Origin: Clostridia bacterium
GTDB lineage: Bacteria > Bacillota > Clostridia > TANB77 > UBA1234
Length of the DNA stretch: 64,000 bases
Reading direction: 5' to 3'
Assembly (NCBI GenBank): GCA_900765095.1
Contig: CAAFRB010000022.1
Coordinates: 33,462-97,461 of the forward strand
The notes under the pieces were generated by a model. It had not been told where the DNA came from. It ran no database searches and saw only the letters and a program-made list of their open reading frames with translations. Each line of letters begins with the position of its first letter. The first letter of the stretch is position 1. Made by a program: the position numbers and the translations under genes. Positions 9,166 to 17,909 of the stretch are shown piece by piece.

Positions 9166-9198
9166 CTACAGCTTCACTTGTCCTAGAAATAAAATCAT
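9166..9198 (-). CDS. Putative 10-residue leader peptide, copy A
   Basis: ATG 9198 to TAG, encoding MILFLGQVKL. GAAGGAG lies 5-7 bases upstream. The matching frame in copy B encodes MILFLGRVKL, with start, stop, ribosome-binding site and length kept. The peptide is hydrophobic and lies 35 bases downstream of a strong promoter, so it would be translated first. It may be a regulatory leader or a chance frame kept by recent duplication. Confidence 0.4.
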   Translation of the reverse strand: MILFLGQVKL

Positions 9199-9232
9199 AT
9201 TTCTCCTTCCACAAGAATATCAATGCTAGGTC

Positions 9233-9261
9233 ATTATAATCTCTTTTCTCTATTATGTCAA
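9233..9261 (-). promoter_or_regulatory. Consensus sigma-A promoter of ankyrin cassette A
   Basis: TTGACA (9256-9261) and TATAAT (9233-9238), both perfect consensus, with a 17-base spacer. Confidence 0.85.
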
Positions 9262-9493
9262 GCATCTATACATATTTTTCCATTTTACTATAAAACAATT
9301 ATCCCACAAACAGTATATAATCTGCTAAGCTCTATGAAAACAAAAACATGCAGAAAGTGCATTATGCTTAAAATAAAATGTAATATCCCAAATACGGATG
9401 GAGCACACCGTGCTCCGCTATGAAAAGCAACAGGGAAGCTGAATTTTTTTGCTGTTCATTCTTTCGACTGAAAAGTAGAAAAGTTATCGCATG
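9262..9493. other. Intergenic stretch with a small dispersed hairpin motif
   Basis: No convincing gene on either strand. It contains TGGAGCACACCGTGCTCC (from 9399), followed by GCTATGAA. This hairpin also occurs at 26539-26564 and, reversed, at 19261-19287. It also contains a CTTTCGACTGAAAAG-type stretch (about 9460-9480) related to sequence near 37720-37760. Otherwise it is A/T-rich. Confidence 0.5.
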
Positions 9494-9531
9494 AAAAATG
9501 ATGACTGCCAATTTGACAGTCATCATTTTTT
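9494..9531 (-). terminator. Terminator of ankyrin cassette B
   Basis: ATGATGACTG (9498-9507) pairs perfectly with CAGTCATCAT (9517-9526), with a T run on the minus side. It is homologous to the hairpin at 6992-7034. Confidence 0.85.
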
Positions 9532-9566
9532 ATAACAGAAAGCAATAACTATTTACTTTCTTATAT

Positions 9567-10595
9567 TTACGTACCTGGATTGTACTTTACATTAAGCTTA
9601 TCCTTGTACTTTGGATAGGTTAGCTCATTAAGAAAAAGTGCATTAGTATACAAACCATCTCCTCTATATGTAGGACCATCCCCACCCAAAATTACGGCAC
9701 ATCCTGCTTTTTGTCCATTGAGGTTTTTAATCTGCTCATCAGCACCATGTTCCATGAGGAAATTAATAATACGTACCATATTTTGAGTAATGGAAGAATT
9801 TCTCATTTCAGGTGCTTTAACATAATGCAAAGGCGTATTTCCCTTTACATCGGTAGCATTAACATCTGCTCCTGCACTCACCAATTCGTAAACAATCATC
9901 GAAGAAGCGTTATGAATTATAGCATAATGCAAAGCTGTTCTTCCATAACTATCCTTAGTATTCGGATTAATGCCATTTTTTAGAAGCTTGCAGATGGGAT
10001 CGTACATATTCTCCTTTACCAGCACATTCAGCAAAGTCGGGTACTGAGAAGCAGAATTTTGGGCATTTTCAAATTTAAAGCCATACTTGCAAAGCTTATT
10101 AAGAAGAGTAGTTGTATCCTTGCTACAACGGTTAGCCATAGCCTTATACTCTCCTTCAAGGATGTCACGCTTCGCCCCGTTTGCAACGTAAAAATCATAA
10201 ATTTCTTTTTGATTTTGGTAAAAAGCCTTACTGACAGGATCATCATTATCATCATTCCAAATATTAAAATCTGCCCCCCATTCAACAAGGCGTTTGACAA
10301 TTGTAAGATTAGATGCGTACATTAACGCCGTATTGCCATTGTTATCCTGTGTATCAATGTCTGCCCCTTCTGCCAATAAGATGTCAATAATTTCGGGATT
10401 ACCAACTTTCGCTGCTTCCATAAGAAGTGTGACACCATTCTTGTCAGACATATCGGGATAGGCTCCGTATTTAATGGTCTCAAACACAAAAATACGGCTC
10501 CATTCGTAAATGGCATTCACTGCCCACTCATGCAGCACCTGCAGCGAAGCATTTTCAAAAGAAATATTTTCGACTGTAAAACGTGTAAAACGCAT
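9567..10595 (-). CDS. Ankyrin-repeat protein (cassette B)
   Basis: A 342-residue paralogue of the protein at 7117-8058, colinear over most of its length: EWSR near residue 31, KNGVTLLMEAAKVGNPEIIDILLAEGAD at about 50-78, an irregular centre at about 145-175, then ankyrin repeats to about 290 and a divergent C-terminal tail of about 45 residues. There is no signal peptide and no catalytic domain. GGGAG lies 7 bases upstream of the ATG. It has its own promoter, leader and terminator, each homologous to those of cassette A, which has one more gene (8102-9013). More G+C-rich than the surrounding housekeeping genes. Confidence 0.85.
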   Translation of the reverse strand: MRFTRFTVENISFENASLQVLHEWAVNAIYEWSRIFVFETIKYGAYPDMSDKNGVTLLMEAAKVGNPEIIDILLAEGADIDTQDNNGNTALMYASNLTIVKRLVEWGADFNIWNDDNDDPVSKAFYQNQKEIYDFYVANGAKRDILEGEYKAMANRCSKDTTTLLNKLCKYGFKFENAQNSASQYPTLLNVLVKENMYDPICKLLKNGINPNTKDSYGRTALHYAIIHNASSMIVYELVSAGADVNATDVKGNTPLHYVKAPEMRNSSITQNMVRIINFLMEHGADEQIKNLNGQKAGCAVILGGDGPTYRGDGLYTNALFLNELTYPKYKDKLNVKYNPGT

Positions 10596-10724
10596 GACAA
10601 TTCTCCCTTCTCATCATTAAAGGTCGCTTTGCTCTTTTTCAAGCAATCTCATCAAGTTACCATGAAGTGTACTAGAAACTACGCTAATTATTCATCAGCT
10701 TTCCCTTCCTTTTATTGGTCGTTA

Positions 10725-10757
10725 CTATAGCTTCACCCGTCCTAGAAATAAAATCAT
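10725..10757 (-). CDS. Putative 10-residue leader peptide, copy B
   Basis: ATG 10757 to TAG, encoding MILFLGRVKL, with GAAGGAG upstream. Compared with copy A there are two codon changes in the coding part (CAA to CGG, CTG to CTA): one is Gln to Arg and the other silent. Confidence 0.4.
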   Translation of the reverse strand: MILFLGRVKL

Positions 10758-10792
10758 ATTTCTCCTTCCACAAGAATATTAACACCTGCGTC

Positions 10793-10821
10793 ATTGTAGC
10801 ATCTTTCCAATACTATGTCAA
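10793..10821 (-). promoter_or_regulatory. Sigma-A promoter of ankyrin cassette B
   Basis: TTGACA (10816-10821) and TACAAT (10793-10798) with a 17-base spacer. The -10 differs from consensus by one base. Confidence 0.8.
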
Positions 10822-10987
10822 GTTTATATACCACCCCATTGCGCCCGTATCCTTGAATTTTACCGCATTTCTATTGAATTATTGTTGGTATAGCTAATTA
10901 ACTTCTTCGCTTTTTTCGTCGTCCTCTATTAGCTTTGAATAGTTATTTGTTTTCATTAAAAGTGTTATACCATATAATATAGAACTT

Positions 10988-11578
10988 TTAGTTCTCTGCT
11001 TTTAGTCTTAAAATTTCTTCTTTTAGCTTATCTGTGAGTGTTACTATATCTCGTGGGTTTAAATCCTTACCAGTTGAATAGCCATCCATTGGAATTGGTT
11101 TTCCGATTCTTATTTTGACTTTTGTAAACGGTTTGTACGACCCGTCTATGCCTATTGGAATTATTGGAACATTTTCAGAAAGTGCAATTAGTGCAGCACC
11201 TTTCTTTAATTTAATTCCTTTTTCCATTCCGTGTCTTGTGCCCTCTGGAAATATCATAAGCATGTCGCCCTGCTCTAAATATTTTTTAGAATCATCTATG
11301 GCACGCATATCGCCTTTTCCTCTACTTACAGGATAGCAGCCTACTGATCTCATTAGCCAGTTTTTAAACTTTGTGTTGAAAAGATCTTCTTTTGCCATTG
11401 GCCATATCATTCTCTTTATGTATATTACAATTGAAATAGAATCTAATACGTGTACATGATTAGGACATAATATCGCAGGTCCACTTTCTGGTATATTTTC
11501 TAGCCCTTTAACATCTAGCTTATAAACTAAATGACAATACACAGCTAAAAGATTTTTTAATATTGTTCTTACTATCAT
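10988..11578 (-). CDS. plsC: 1-acyl-sn-glycerol-3-phosphate acyltransferase
   Basis: Adds the second acyl chain to lysophosphatidic acid to make phosphatidic acid at the inner face of the membrane. It has 196 residues, typical for Firmicute PlsC. The HX4D catalytic motif is in CPNHVHVLDSI (about 38-48), FPEGTRHG (about 113-120) is the glycerol-phosphate-binding motif, and the final VPIIPIGI motif is also present. It starts 21 bases after cmk, the usual cmk-plsC pair. Confidence 0.93.
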   Translation of the reverse strand: MIVRTILKNLLAVYCHLVYKLDVKGLENIPESGPAILCPNHVHVLDSISIVIYIKRMIWPMAKEDLFNTKFKNWLMRSVGCYPVSRGKGDMRAIDDSKKYLEQGDMLMIFPEGTRHGMEKGIKLKKGAALIALSENVPIIPIGIDGSYKPFTKVKIRIGKPIPMDGYSTGKDLNPRDIVTLTDKLKEEILRLKAEN

Positions 11579-11599
11579 TTCTATTCTCCTTTTACTTTA

Positions 11600-12265
11600 T
11601 TAACCAATTTCTTTGTCAGTTATTATCTCATGTACTTTTTCGTACACCTCTTCAATAGTTAAATTCGATGAATCAACAACAGTCGCATCTTTTGCTATCA
11701 TCAATGCTCCAACAGGCTTATTCATATCATTTTTATCTCTCGCATTTATCTTTTCAAGAGTTTCCTCATAAGTAGTTTCCACACCTTTTGCCATAAGCTC
11801 ATCAAACCTTCTCTTAGCTCTAATCTCTGGCTCTGCAGTCAAATATATTTTCACATCAGCATTAGGGAAAACGACCGTAGTTATATCTCTTCCTTCCATT
11901 ACAACATTTTGCTCTTCTCCAAATTTTTGTTGCATTTCAACTAGTTTTTTTCTTATCTCAACTATTGCAGAAACTTGCGAAACAACATCATTTACTCGTG
12001 GTGTTCTAATTTCTTCCGTTACATCTTCGTCGTCAAGAAATACATGTTGTTTATCTGCAAAATTCATAAACTCTATTTTTGTTTCATCTAACAATTTTTG
12101 TATCTTTTCCATATCATTTAATTGTATATTATTATTTAGCATTTTTAATGCTATACATCTATACATTGCACCCGTGTCTATGTATGTAAATCCAAGTCTT
12201 TTGGATATTAAACTTGCTATTGTACCTTTACCAGTTCCTGCCGGTCCATCAATAGCTACTATCAT
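11600..12265 (-). CDS. cmk: Cytidylate kinase
   Basis: Phosphorylates CMP and dCMP with ATP for nucleotide and phospholipid precursor supply. The protein has 221 residues from ATG 12265. A frame from GTG 12274 would overlap the AGGAGG site, so ATG with an 8-base spacing is preferred. It has the P-loop AIDGPAGTGKGT (residues 4-15), YIDTGAMYR (about 27-35) and EGRDITTVVFPNA (about 128-140), all typical. Its ribosome-binding site lies inside a very strong hairpin (12271-12331), so expression may be controlled at that point. First gene of cmk-plsC. Confidence 0.95.
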   Translation of the reverse strand: MIVAIDGPAGTGKGTIASLISKRLGFTYIDTGAMYRCIALKMLNNNIQLNDMEKIQKLLDETKIEFMNFADKQHVFLDDEDVTEEIRTPRVNDVVSQVSAIVEIRKKLVEMQQKFGEEQNVVMEGRDITTVVFPNADVKIYLTAEPEIRAKRRFDELMAKGVETTYEETLEKINARDKNDMNKPVGALMIAKDATVVDSSNLTIEEVYEKVHEIITDKEIG

Positions 12266-12331
12266 AAAAAACACCTCCTATATTTATATACTGCCTTGCA
12301 TCATCCAACGCAATTATATAATATAGGAGGT
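12265..12331 (-). promoter_or_regulatory. Hairpin that buries the cmk ribosome-binding site and resembles a terminator
   Basis: On the minus strand ACCTCCTATATTATATA (12331-12315) can pair with TATATAAATATAGGAGGT (12290-12273), about 17 base pairs with one bulged base and a loop of about 24. The 3' arm contains the AGGAGG of cmk, and it is followed by GTTTTTTATG, so the T run reaches the start codon. It can act both as ribosome-binding-site sequestration and as an intrinsic terminator for the upstream surface-protein gene. Confidence 0.7.
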
Positions 12332-12371
12332 ATAAAATCAATTCTATTTATTTTTCTTTGTGTATATAAAA

Positions 12372-15300
12372 CTAATGTGTACCCTCAGTTTCATAATCAT
12401 CATTTGCTCTTAAACCAACTTCGTATATTGCCATCGCAGCTCCCTCTTCAATATCAGATATTGTAGCCGTCTTTCCATTTGGTAAATTAATAGTGTAATC
12501 ATGATACGTCGTTCCTTCTTTTTCCCATCTTGTTTCTCCATTAGGTTTTGAATAGCTTAAATAGTTAGTACCTTCACTATTAGTTATTATAGTATCAAAT
12601 GTTACGATTATGTACCCGTCTTTTAATAAGTTATTTTCGTTTTTTAACACATCATTTTTAGTCTTGTCTTTTCCTAATAACACCTTTGTACTTGCTGGTA
12701 AATAGAACTCACCATACCAATGTCCGCTACTATTTCTAATATCCTTTTCACCCTCTACAGATTCTGACTTTTTAGCATCTGTCATAAATGCTGTGGTATT
12801 GCCCTTATATCCATATAAATTAGCACATTCTAAAATATTATTTCTTGGTAGTTTTGCATCTACCGCAGTCAAATCAAGTTTATCAAATATAGAGCCTATA
12901 ACTGTTGCAACTGTGTAATTTTTATCTATGTTATTAACCTTTCCATATATCAATTCAGAATTGAAACCAGAGTTATTTACGCTTCCATGTGTATTAGACA
13001 TTATCATCTTTATATTCAAATCATTTTCCAAACTCAATTTCAAATACTTTTCTGTTGTAGTATTGTAGAATAATGAAATATTCGATGTTGCAGTTCCGCC
13101 ATCTTTAGAAACATAATAGAAGTTTGGTTTTATCATAATTTCATCACTTGCCACGCCTTTTGTTTTTAAGTCAAAATAAAATCTATATCCTAACTTTAAT
13201 CCCATGTTATAACCAGATAAGTAATTCTGATTATATTGTCCGATTGGCAAGTATAAATTTTTCTCGCTTCCTTCCACATTTCCTAATTTTAATGCACTTA
13301 TTAATTTACCCATCCAGCCTACATCATCTGAATCTCTAATTTCTAAATCATATAATACACCTGCTATATATACCTTAAAGTCTTCTTGCAAAACGTAAGT
13401 ATTTTTATTATTTGAATTATCTTTCGATATAAAATCTACCTCTTCAATATCTGCTATAACATTATAATCTGATGGTGTATTAGCAGCTACTATCCTTACT
13501 GATATGTCACCGTAGTTTTTATCCTTTACCCATGTAGGAATTATAAAATTATATTTTTCTATGCTAAGTCCTGTACGATTATCTAATTCGCCTAAATCAA
13601 ACCACGTATTTGCAAGTATAAGCTTTTTATCTTTAATCGTTTTTCCATCGTTTTCAAACTTTATTGCATATACATCAAACGAGAATTTAACTAATTTCAT
13701 TTTAGCAAATGTCGCAAGCTTTAATCCCTTTTCTGTATATTTATCTTCATCATATAGTTTGTTGCCACCATAGTTATACGCTTTATCACCATATCCCTCA
13801 TAGCTAATTCCATTTGAATTCAATGTATATCCATGCATTCCTCCGTGAGGAATTAATATTGAAAATACACTATCTAGTGTTAATACATTTTGTATTGATT
13901 CGTCTATTAACTGATTATCATTTTTACCATCGTTTGTTTCTGGAATTAACTCTGTATAATTAACAATTGGTGTATGTATGCTTATAGAATTCATTCTTAT
14001 TTGATTTGGCGAATATTCTTTTACCCTCTTATCACCATCTTTTGCATCGTTAACAATGTAATCAGTAATCTGCTCATGAAGTTTATATGTTACAGTAAGA
14101 TTAGTTGATGGATATACTTTATTTTCAGCCTTTGAATATGTGTATACATTTCTATCGTTGAAAAGTACACTACCATTTACTAAAGGAGCAATTGAAGTTT
14201 TGTAATAATATCCAGCATCTGCAAGTTCTGTTACACTTGCAAGTCTAGAAGCAGCCATATATGTGCCAACACCATCTAAGTATATTACTCTTTTTCCTTC
14301 TGCTGTTACTGTTAAATAATCTCCATTAACAACTGAGTTTTCTCTTATTATATTGTCTATTACTAAGTGATTTTTCTCATAACTCTTCACAATAGCATTC
14401 ATATCTGGTTTCTCATAATCGATACCATCTAGTAAAACTTCAAGATAATATGTGTCACCATCTTTTATTAGTGTACATTGCTCTGAATTATTTATAGTCA
14501 ATTTGCCTCCTGGTATGTATGACATATATGGCGTGTCATCTCCATAATCAGCTTCTATAAACACTTTTCCGTTCTTCTTATAATGTTTAGTATCCATTAC
14601 AGATTCATTATCTATCACAGCATTGTCTAGTATAAATAGCTTTGCATTTGCACCTCCATAATATTGGTAATCTAAATCATATATAAGTGGTATCGTAGCA
14701 TAAACTGTTTCTACATTAGACGTAATCACATTATCGTTATTATTGTTGCTTGTGTAATATTTTTTCTTTAAAATTACATTCACATTTTGTTTCTTGTTTA
14801 GTATTGAAAGAACATTCTCAATAATGTAACTATCTGTCACAACATTTGCATATAAATCTTCGTCTGTAGGCATTGCATCATCTACGTTGTATTCTTCATT
14901 ACCTTTATCATTTGAACGAATTATCGCAAATGGATTGTTATAAGTTTCGTTTATGTCTGGCTTAGTTGGCACTTTTCTATAAACGAAAATTAGTTCTCTA
15001 TCTTTTCCGTTATCAATAACTTTTACATTCTCTAATTTTATTACATCTGTGTTGGTGTTGTCGTCTAATATATATTTTATAAGCTCATATCCATCGATTT
15101 CGGTAACAGGTATTGTTGCTGTATTTTTTCCGTTTTCGTTGTCTAATATCTTATAAACTTCTGATGGCATTAACGTGTTACCCTCTTCATCAATATACGA
15201 AACATTTACAATATTTGCTCCCTCGTAGTATTTAAACTCGATATACAAATCCGACCAAACTTTGTTCATAACAGTAATTAGTTCTTCTGTATTTAGGATA

Positions 15301-17852
15301 TATGCATTAGCAAAAGAAGAAAAGTCTGAAGCCATATCTACTTTACCTTTTGGTACGCTATTAGGAACAAACGTTTTGTTTCCTGCGATCACCTTATATA
15401 AAGTCTTTGTGCCTTTATTCAAATCCTTTGTGTATATCCATACTTGCACAAGTGAAAAGTTTGAAGCATCATATTTATAATTTCTCGTTCCACCTGAAGC
15501 CAAGTTTACATTCATTTCGTTATATCCATTTTCTTTTGGCTTTGTAGTATCCAAAGATTTTATAAGCATATTATCACCGATTAGTTTTATCGTGTAATGC
15601 AATGCTTCTCCGTTTAAGTCATTAATTATCTCGCCTGTGTTGTAATTTATGTTTTTAATTTCTACTTCGGGATATAAGTAGTTAAATACTATAATTTTAT
15701 CACTACCATATCCAATATTCTCTTTTCTAACTATATTAGCTCCCTTTATATCGCTAGCCGAACTTATTGCTGTCAAGAATGACACCGACCTCTTATCGTT
15801 TCCTTTTGAATTTATCAAAGTCGTTGTATTAACGTTATATGTTTGCTTTGCAATAATGTTAGCCTCTGAAATAGAATCTTTATATACAGTACAGCCGATT
15901 AGAATATAGCCTGGCCAAAAGTTTTTATTTAATGATGAAAAATCTTTTGGTGCGAAATTAGAGTCACTTGTGTCATAAGGTGTGATGCTAGGAATTTTAA
16001 TATCTGTTAGATTTTTATCTGTATTTATAGTTTCATTTCCAACGATGTGATTAACGGTCTTTACATATACAGGTTCATAATAAAACACAACACTAACTCC
16101 AAGACCATCATATGTAAAAGATGAATTTACAGATACCTTAGAAGTTGTAGTGACATTCATCTCTTCCGGTTTATTATATACACCGTAATTTCCACCAGAT
16201 TCACTACCATATTTCACTAGATAACCTTTGTATCTGTAACCTGTAATTTGTGTCCAATCCATCTCGGCTACGATTTCTGTTGTAACATTTCTTTGTGAAC
16301 TGCCAGAGTATACAACTTTACTAATTATATTATCCTTTGGTGTTGCTAGTCTTCCATCTTTGTTTAATATTACATTACCATTAATATCTCTATAGGCTAC
16401 AGCTATATATGCGTTAATATTACTTGGATTATCACGACCAGCTCCTGAGCCAATATTAAATAATGTAGAAAATAGTAGCTGACCATATCCACCAAGCGAA
16501 TAACCTAAAACATTAAAAGTTATTCCGTAAGTTAGCAATGGTGACATCAATATTTCATACTTTCCATCTGGAAGATCTGTGAAATATATTACGAATTTTC
16601 TGCTAGACGCATCTGCCATATTTCCAAAATATTCTTGCCTTAGGGTATACGTACTTCCTGATAGCCAAGTGCTTTTTATTGTTGAGTCTTTGCTAAACCA
16701 ATCTATAAGAGGGGAGTCTATCGCACCTATCGCAAAATCTCCAAGTTGTGATATTACTGTAGATACTTGATAAGCATTAATAAAATTCAAATTAGAATTT
16801 GAACTTATTTCATTTTCCAACTCTTTCACAATTTGTTCTTTTGCTTCTTCGTTATATCCGCCAAGTGCTCCAAACTCACTAAGTTTAGTTGTGATTTGAT
16901 TTAAAGTTGCTTCATCTAAATAATCTACTTTGTCTGTTATTTTTCCTAACTCTTTTCCTATAAGTTTAGAATAGTGACTATAGTAATTACCATTAGTATA
17001 ACTTCTAACCTTTAAACAATTTTCATCTATAGGTATTAGTTTTCCATCTTTATTTATCGGCATAAAGTTACATTTTATAGTTTCATCTTGAGATATTGAT
17101 TCTTCCTTCATAGGGTTTGGATTTCCTACCATTGTGTATTCCTCTTTTTTAGGAAGCTTAGGCAATTTTGAATTGCTCGTATAACTCAAGTGCAAGTATT
17201 CTCCACACACAACGCATGGTGCCACATCACCAGCAAATCTTATCTTTTCTATATCAAAGTAGTGCAAACCTTTTGTTGCATCATTTTTCTTGCTGTGAAC
17301 GTGTGAACATGAAGAACATGTATGGGCAGAAGTGTTGCCACCAGTCCAATTGTGTTCTTCTACACCCATTACTTCGCCACAGCCTGTGCAAACCACTTTA
17401 TGATATGTGTCTAAATCTTCAGTTGATGAATATGTGATTCCATTTATAGTTTCACCACTTTTTAACATGACTGAAGAGCCATTATGATTTCTAATTCCTA
17501 CGTAACCACAACTACATTTTGCCTTATGTTGTGTATCAGTATATCTAGTATAGCTCACAAAATAATGTTTCTTCACGCCCATACTTTTTCTACACAAACA
17601 ATATGCTAAGTGATATTCGTCACTTCCATAGCTGATAACCTTAGACACAGAATGTCTTGTCTTTCCATTACATTTTTTGCATATTGGGCAATAAGAATAA
17701 TGGTATGTAGCAGGTTCATTCGTAGTATAGACCTTGTGCGTGCAAACAGTATTTGTAGCACCAGTGCTCGTTGAAGTAGTTGCATAACTAACACCACTAT
17801 TCAATGTTAATAAAAATATTACTCCGTATAAGAAAGAATAACGCATAAACAC
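12372..17852 (-). CDS. Very large secreted protein with Cys/His-rich N-terminus and MucBP-like repeats
   Basis: An 1,826-residue protein with a signal peptide (hydrophobic core about 6-20, likely cleavage after VSYA near residue 24). Residues about 37-215 contain repeated CxxC and His clusters (CPICKKC, CSCGY, CTGCGE, CSSCSH, CVVCGE), resembling a series of small zinc-ribbon-like units. Later segments near 690-790 and 880-960 (VSYIDEEGNTL...GYELIKY...LIFVYRK) look like MucBP-type repeats. There is no LPXTG motif, C-terminal membrane helix or SLH domain, so anchoring must be indirect or it is released. It follows the SLH gene by 57 bases. The start is uncertain: GTG 17852 and ATG 17846 lack a good ribosome-binding site, whereas a strong one serves ATG 17898 in another frame (see 17797-17898). 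Function unknown; adhesion or surface scaffolding is inferred. Confidence 0.8.
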   Translation of the reverse strand: MFMRYSFLYGVIFLLTLNSGVSYATTSTSTGATNTVCTHKVYTTNEPATYHYSYCPICKKCNGKTRHSVSKVISYGSDEYHLAYCLCRKSMGVKKHYFVSYTRYTDTQHKAKCSCGYVGIRNHNGSSVMLKSGETINGITYSSTEDLDTYHKVVCTGCGEVMGVEEHNWTGGNTSAHTCSSCSHVHSKKNDATKGLHYFDIEKIRFAGDVAPCVVCGEYLHLSYTSNSKLPKLPKKEEYTMVGNPNPMKEESISQDETIKCNFMPINKDGKLIPIDENCLKVRSYTNGNYYSHYSKLIGKELGKITDKVDYLDEATLNQITTKLSEFGALGGYNEEAKEQIVKELENEISSNSNLNFINAYQVSTVISQLGDFAIGAIDSPLIDWFSKDSTIKSTWLSGSTYTLRQEYFGNMADASSRKFVIYFTDLPDGKYEILMSPLLTYGITFNVLGYSLGGYGQLLFSTLFNIGSGAGRDNPSNINAYIAVAYRDINGNVILNKDGRLATPKDNIISKVVYSGSSQRNVTTEIVAEMDWTQITGYRYKGYLVKYGSESGGNYGVYNKPEEMNVTTTSKVSVNSSFTYDGLGVSVVFYYEPVYVKTVNHIVGNETINTDKNLTDIKIPSITPYDTSDSNFAPKDFSSLNKNFWPGYILIGCTVYKDSISEANIIAKQTYNVNTTTLINSKGNDKRSVSFLTAISSASDIKGANIVRKENIGYGSDKIIVFNYLYPEVEIKNINYNTGEIINDLNGEALHYTIKLIGDNMLIKSLDTTKPKENGYNEMNVNLASGGTRNYKYDASNFSLVQVWIYTKDLNKGTKTLYKVIAGNKTFVPNSVPKGKVDMASDFSSFANAYILNTEELITVMNKVWSDLYIEFKYYEGANIVNVSYIDEEGNTLMPSEVYKILDNENGKNTATIPVTEIDGYELIKYILDDNTNTDVIKLENVKVIDNGKDRELIFVYRKVPTKPDINETYNNPFAIIRSNDKGNEEYNVDDAMPTDEDLYANVVTDSYIIENVLSILNKKQNVNVILKKKYYTSNNNNDNVITSNVETVYATIPLIYDLDYQYYGGANAKLFILDNAVIDNESVMDTKHYKKNGKVFIEADYGDDTPYMSYIPGGKLTINNSEQCTLIKDGDTYYLEVLLDGIDYEKPDMNAIVKSYEKNHLVIDNIIRENSVVNGDYLTVTAEGKRVIYLDGVGTYMAASRLASVTELADAGYYYKTSIAPLVNGSVLFNDRNVYTYSKAENKVYPSTNLTVTYKLHEQITDYIVNDAKDGDKRVKEYSPNQIRMNSISIHTPIVNYTELIPETNDGKNDNQLIDESIQNVLTLDSVFSILIPHGGMHGYTLNSNGISYEGYGDKAYNYGGNKLYDEDKYTEKGLKLATFAKMKLVKFSFDVYAIKFENDGKTIKDKKLILANTWFDLGELDNRTGLSIEKYNFIIPTWVKDKNYGDISVRIVAANTPSDYNVIADIEEVDFISKDNSNNKNTYVLQEDFKVYIAGVLYDLEIRDSDDVGWMGKLISALKLGNVEGSEKNLYLPIGQYNQNYLSGYNMGLKLGYRFYFDLKTKGVASDEIMIKPNFYYVSKDGGTATSNISLFYNTTTEKYLKLSLENDLNIKMIMSNTHGSVNNSGFNSELIYGKVNNIDKNYTVATVIGSIFDKLDLTAVDAKLPRNNILECANLYGYKGNTTAFMTDAKKSESVEGEKDIRNSSGHWYGEFYLPASTKVLLGKDKTKNDVLKNENNLLKDGYIIVTFDTIITNSEGTNYLSYSKPNGETRWEKEGTTYHDYTINLPNGKTATISDIEEGAAMAIYEVGLRANDDYETEGTH

Positions 17853-17898
17853 TTGAAAGATATGTTACCTTTCTACTATTCAATACTTCCCTTCGCAT
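17797..17898 (-). CDS. Overlapping 33-codon frame, possibly the true N-terminus of the large protein
   Basis: ATG 17898 follows GGAGGTGG (17903-17910), by far the best ribosome-binding site in this junction. The frame encodes a basic start (MRREVLNSRKVTYLSSVY) and overlaps the start of the large gene in another frame. One extra base in the sequence would explain it: removing one would join this basic segment to the hydrophobic core of the signal peptide. Otherwise it is a coupling peptide. Confidence 0.4.
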   Translation of the reverse strand: MRREVLNSRKVTYLSSVYALFFLIRSNIFINIE

Positions 17899-17909
17899 AC
17901 TACCACCTC

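Larger units (their letters stand above)
9079..9261 (-). repeat. Conserved 5' leader, copy A (promoter plus untranslated leader)
   Basis: About 183 bases that match 10637-10821 with roughly four fifths identity by eye. About 70 bases around the leader peptide (about 9151-9220 here) are nearly identical. It spans the promoter, leader peptide and a second ribosome-binding-site-like purine run, and ends about 65 bases before the ankyrin start at 9013. Conservation of a non-coding leader beyond the promoter points to a shared regulatory role or recent duplication. Confidence 0.75.
10637..10821 (-). repeat. Conserved 5' leader, copy B
   Basis: Counterpart of 9079-9261. The best conserved part starts at the -10 side and covers the leader peptide and the following CGACCAATAAAAGG. 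The copies differ mainly upstream of the ankyrin start and in the promoter spacer. Confidence 0.75.
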
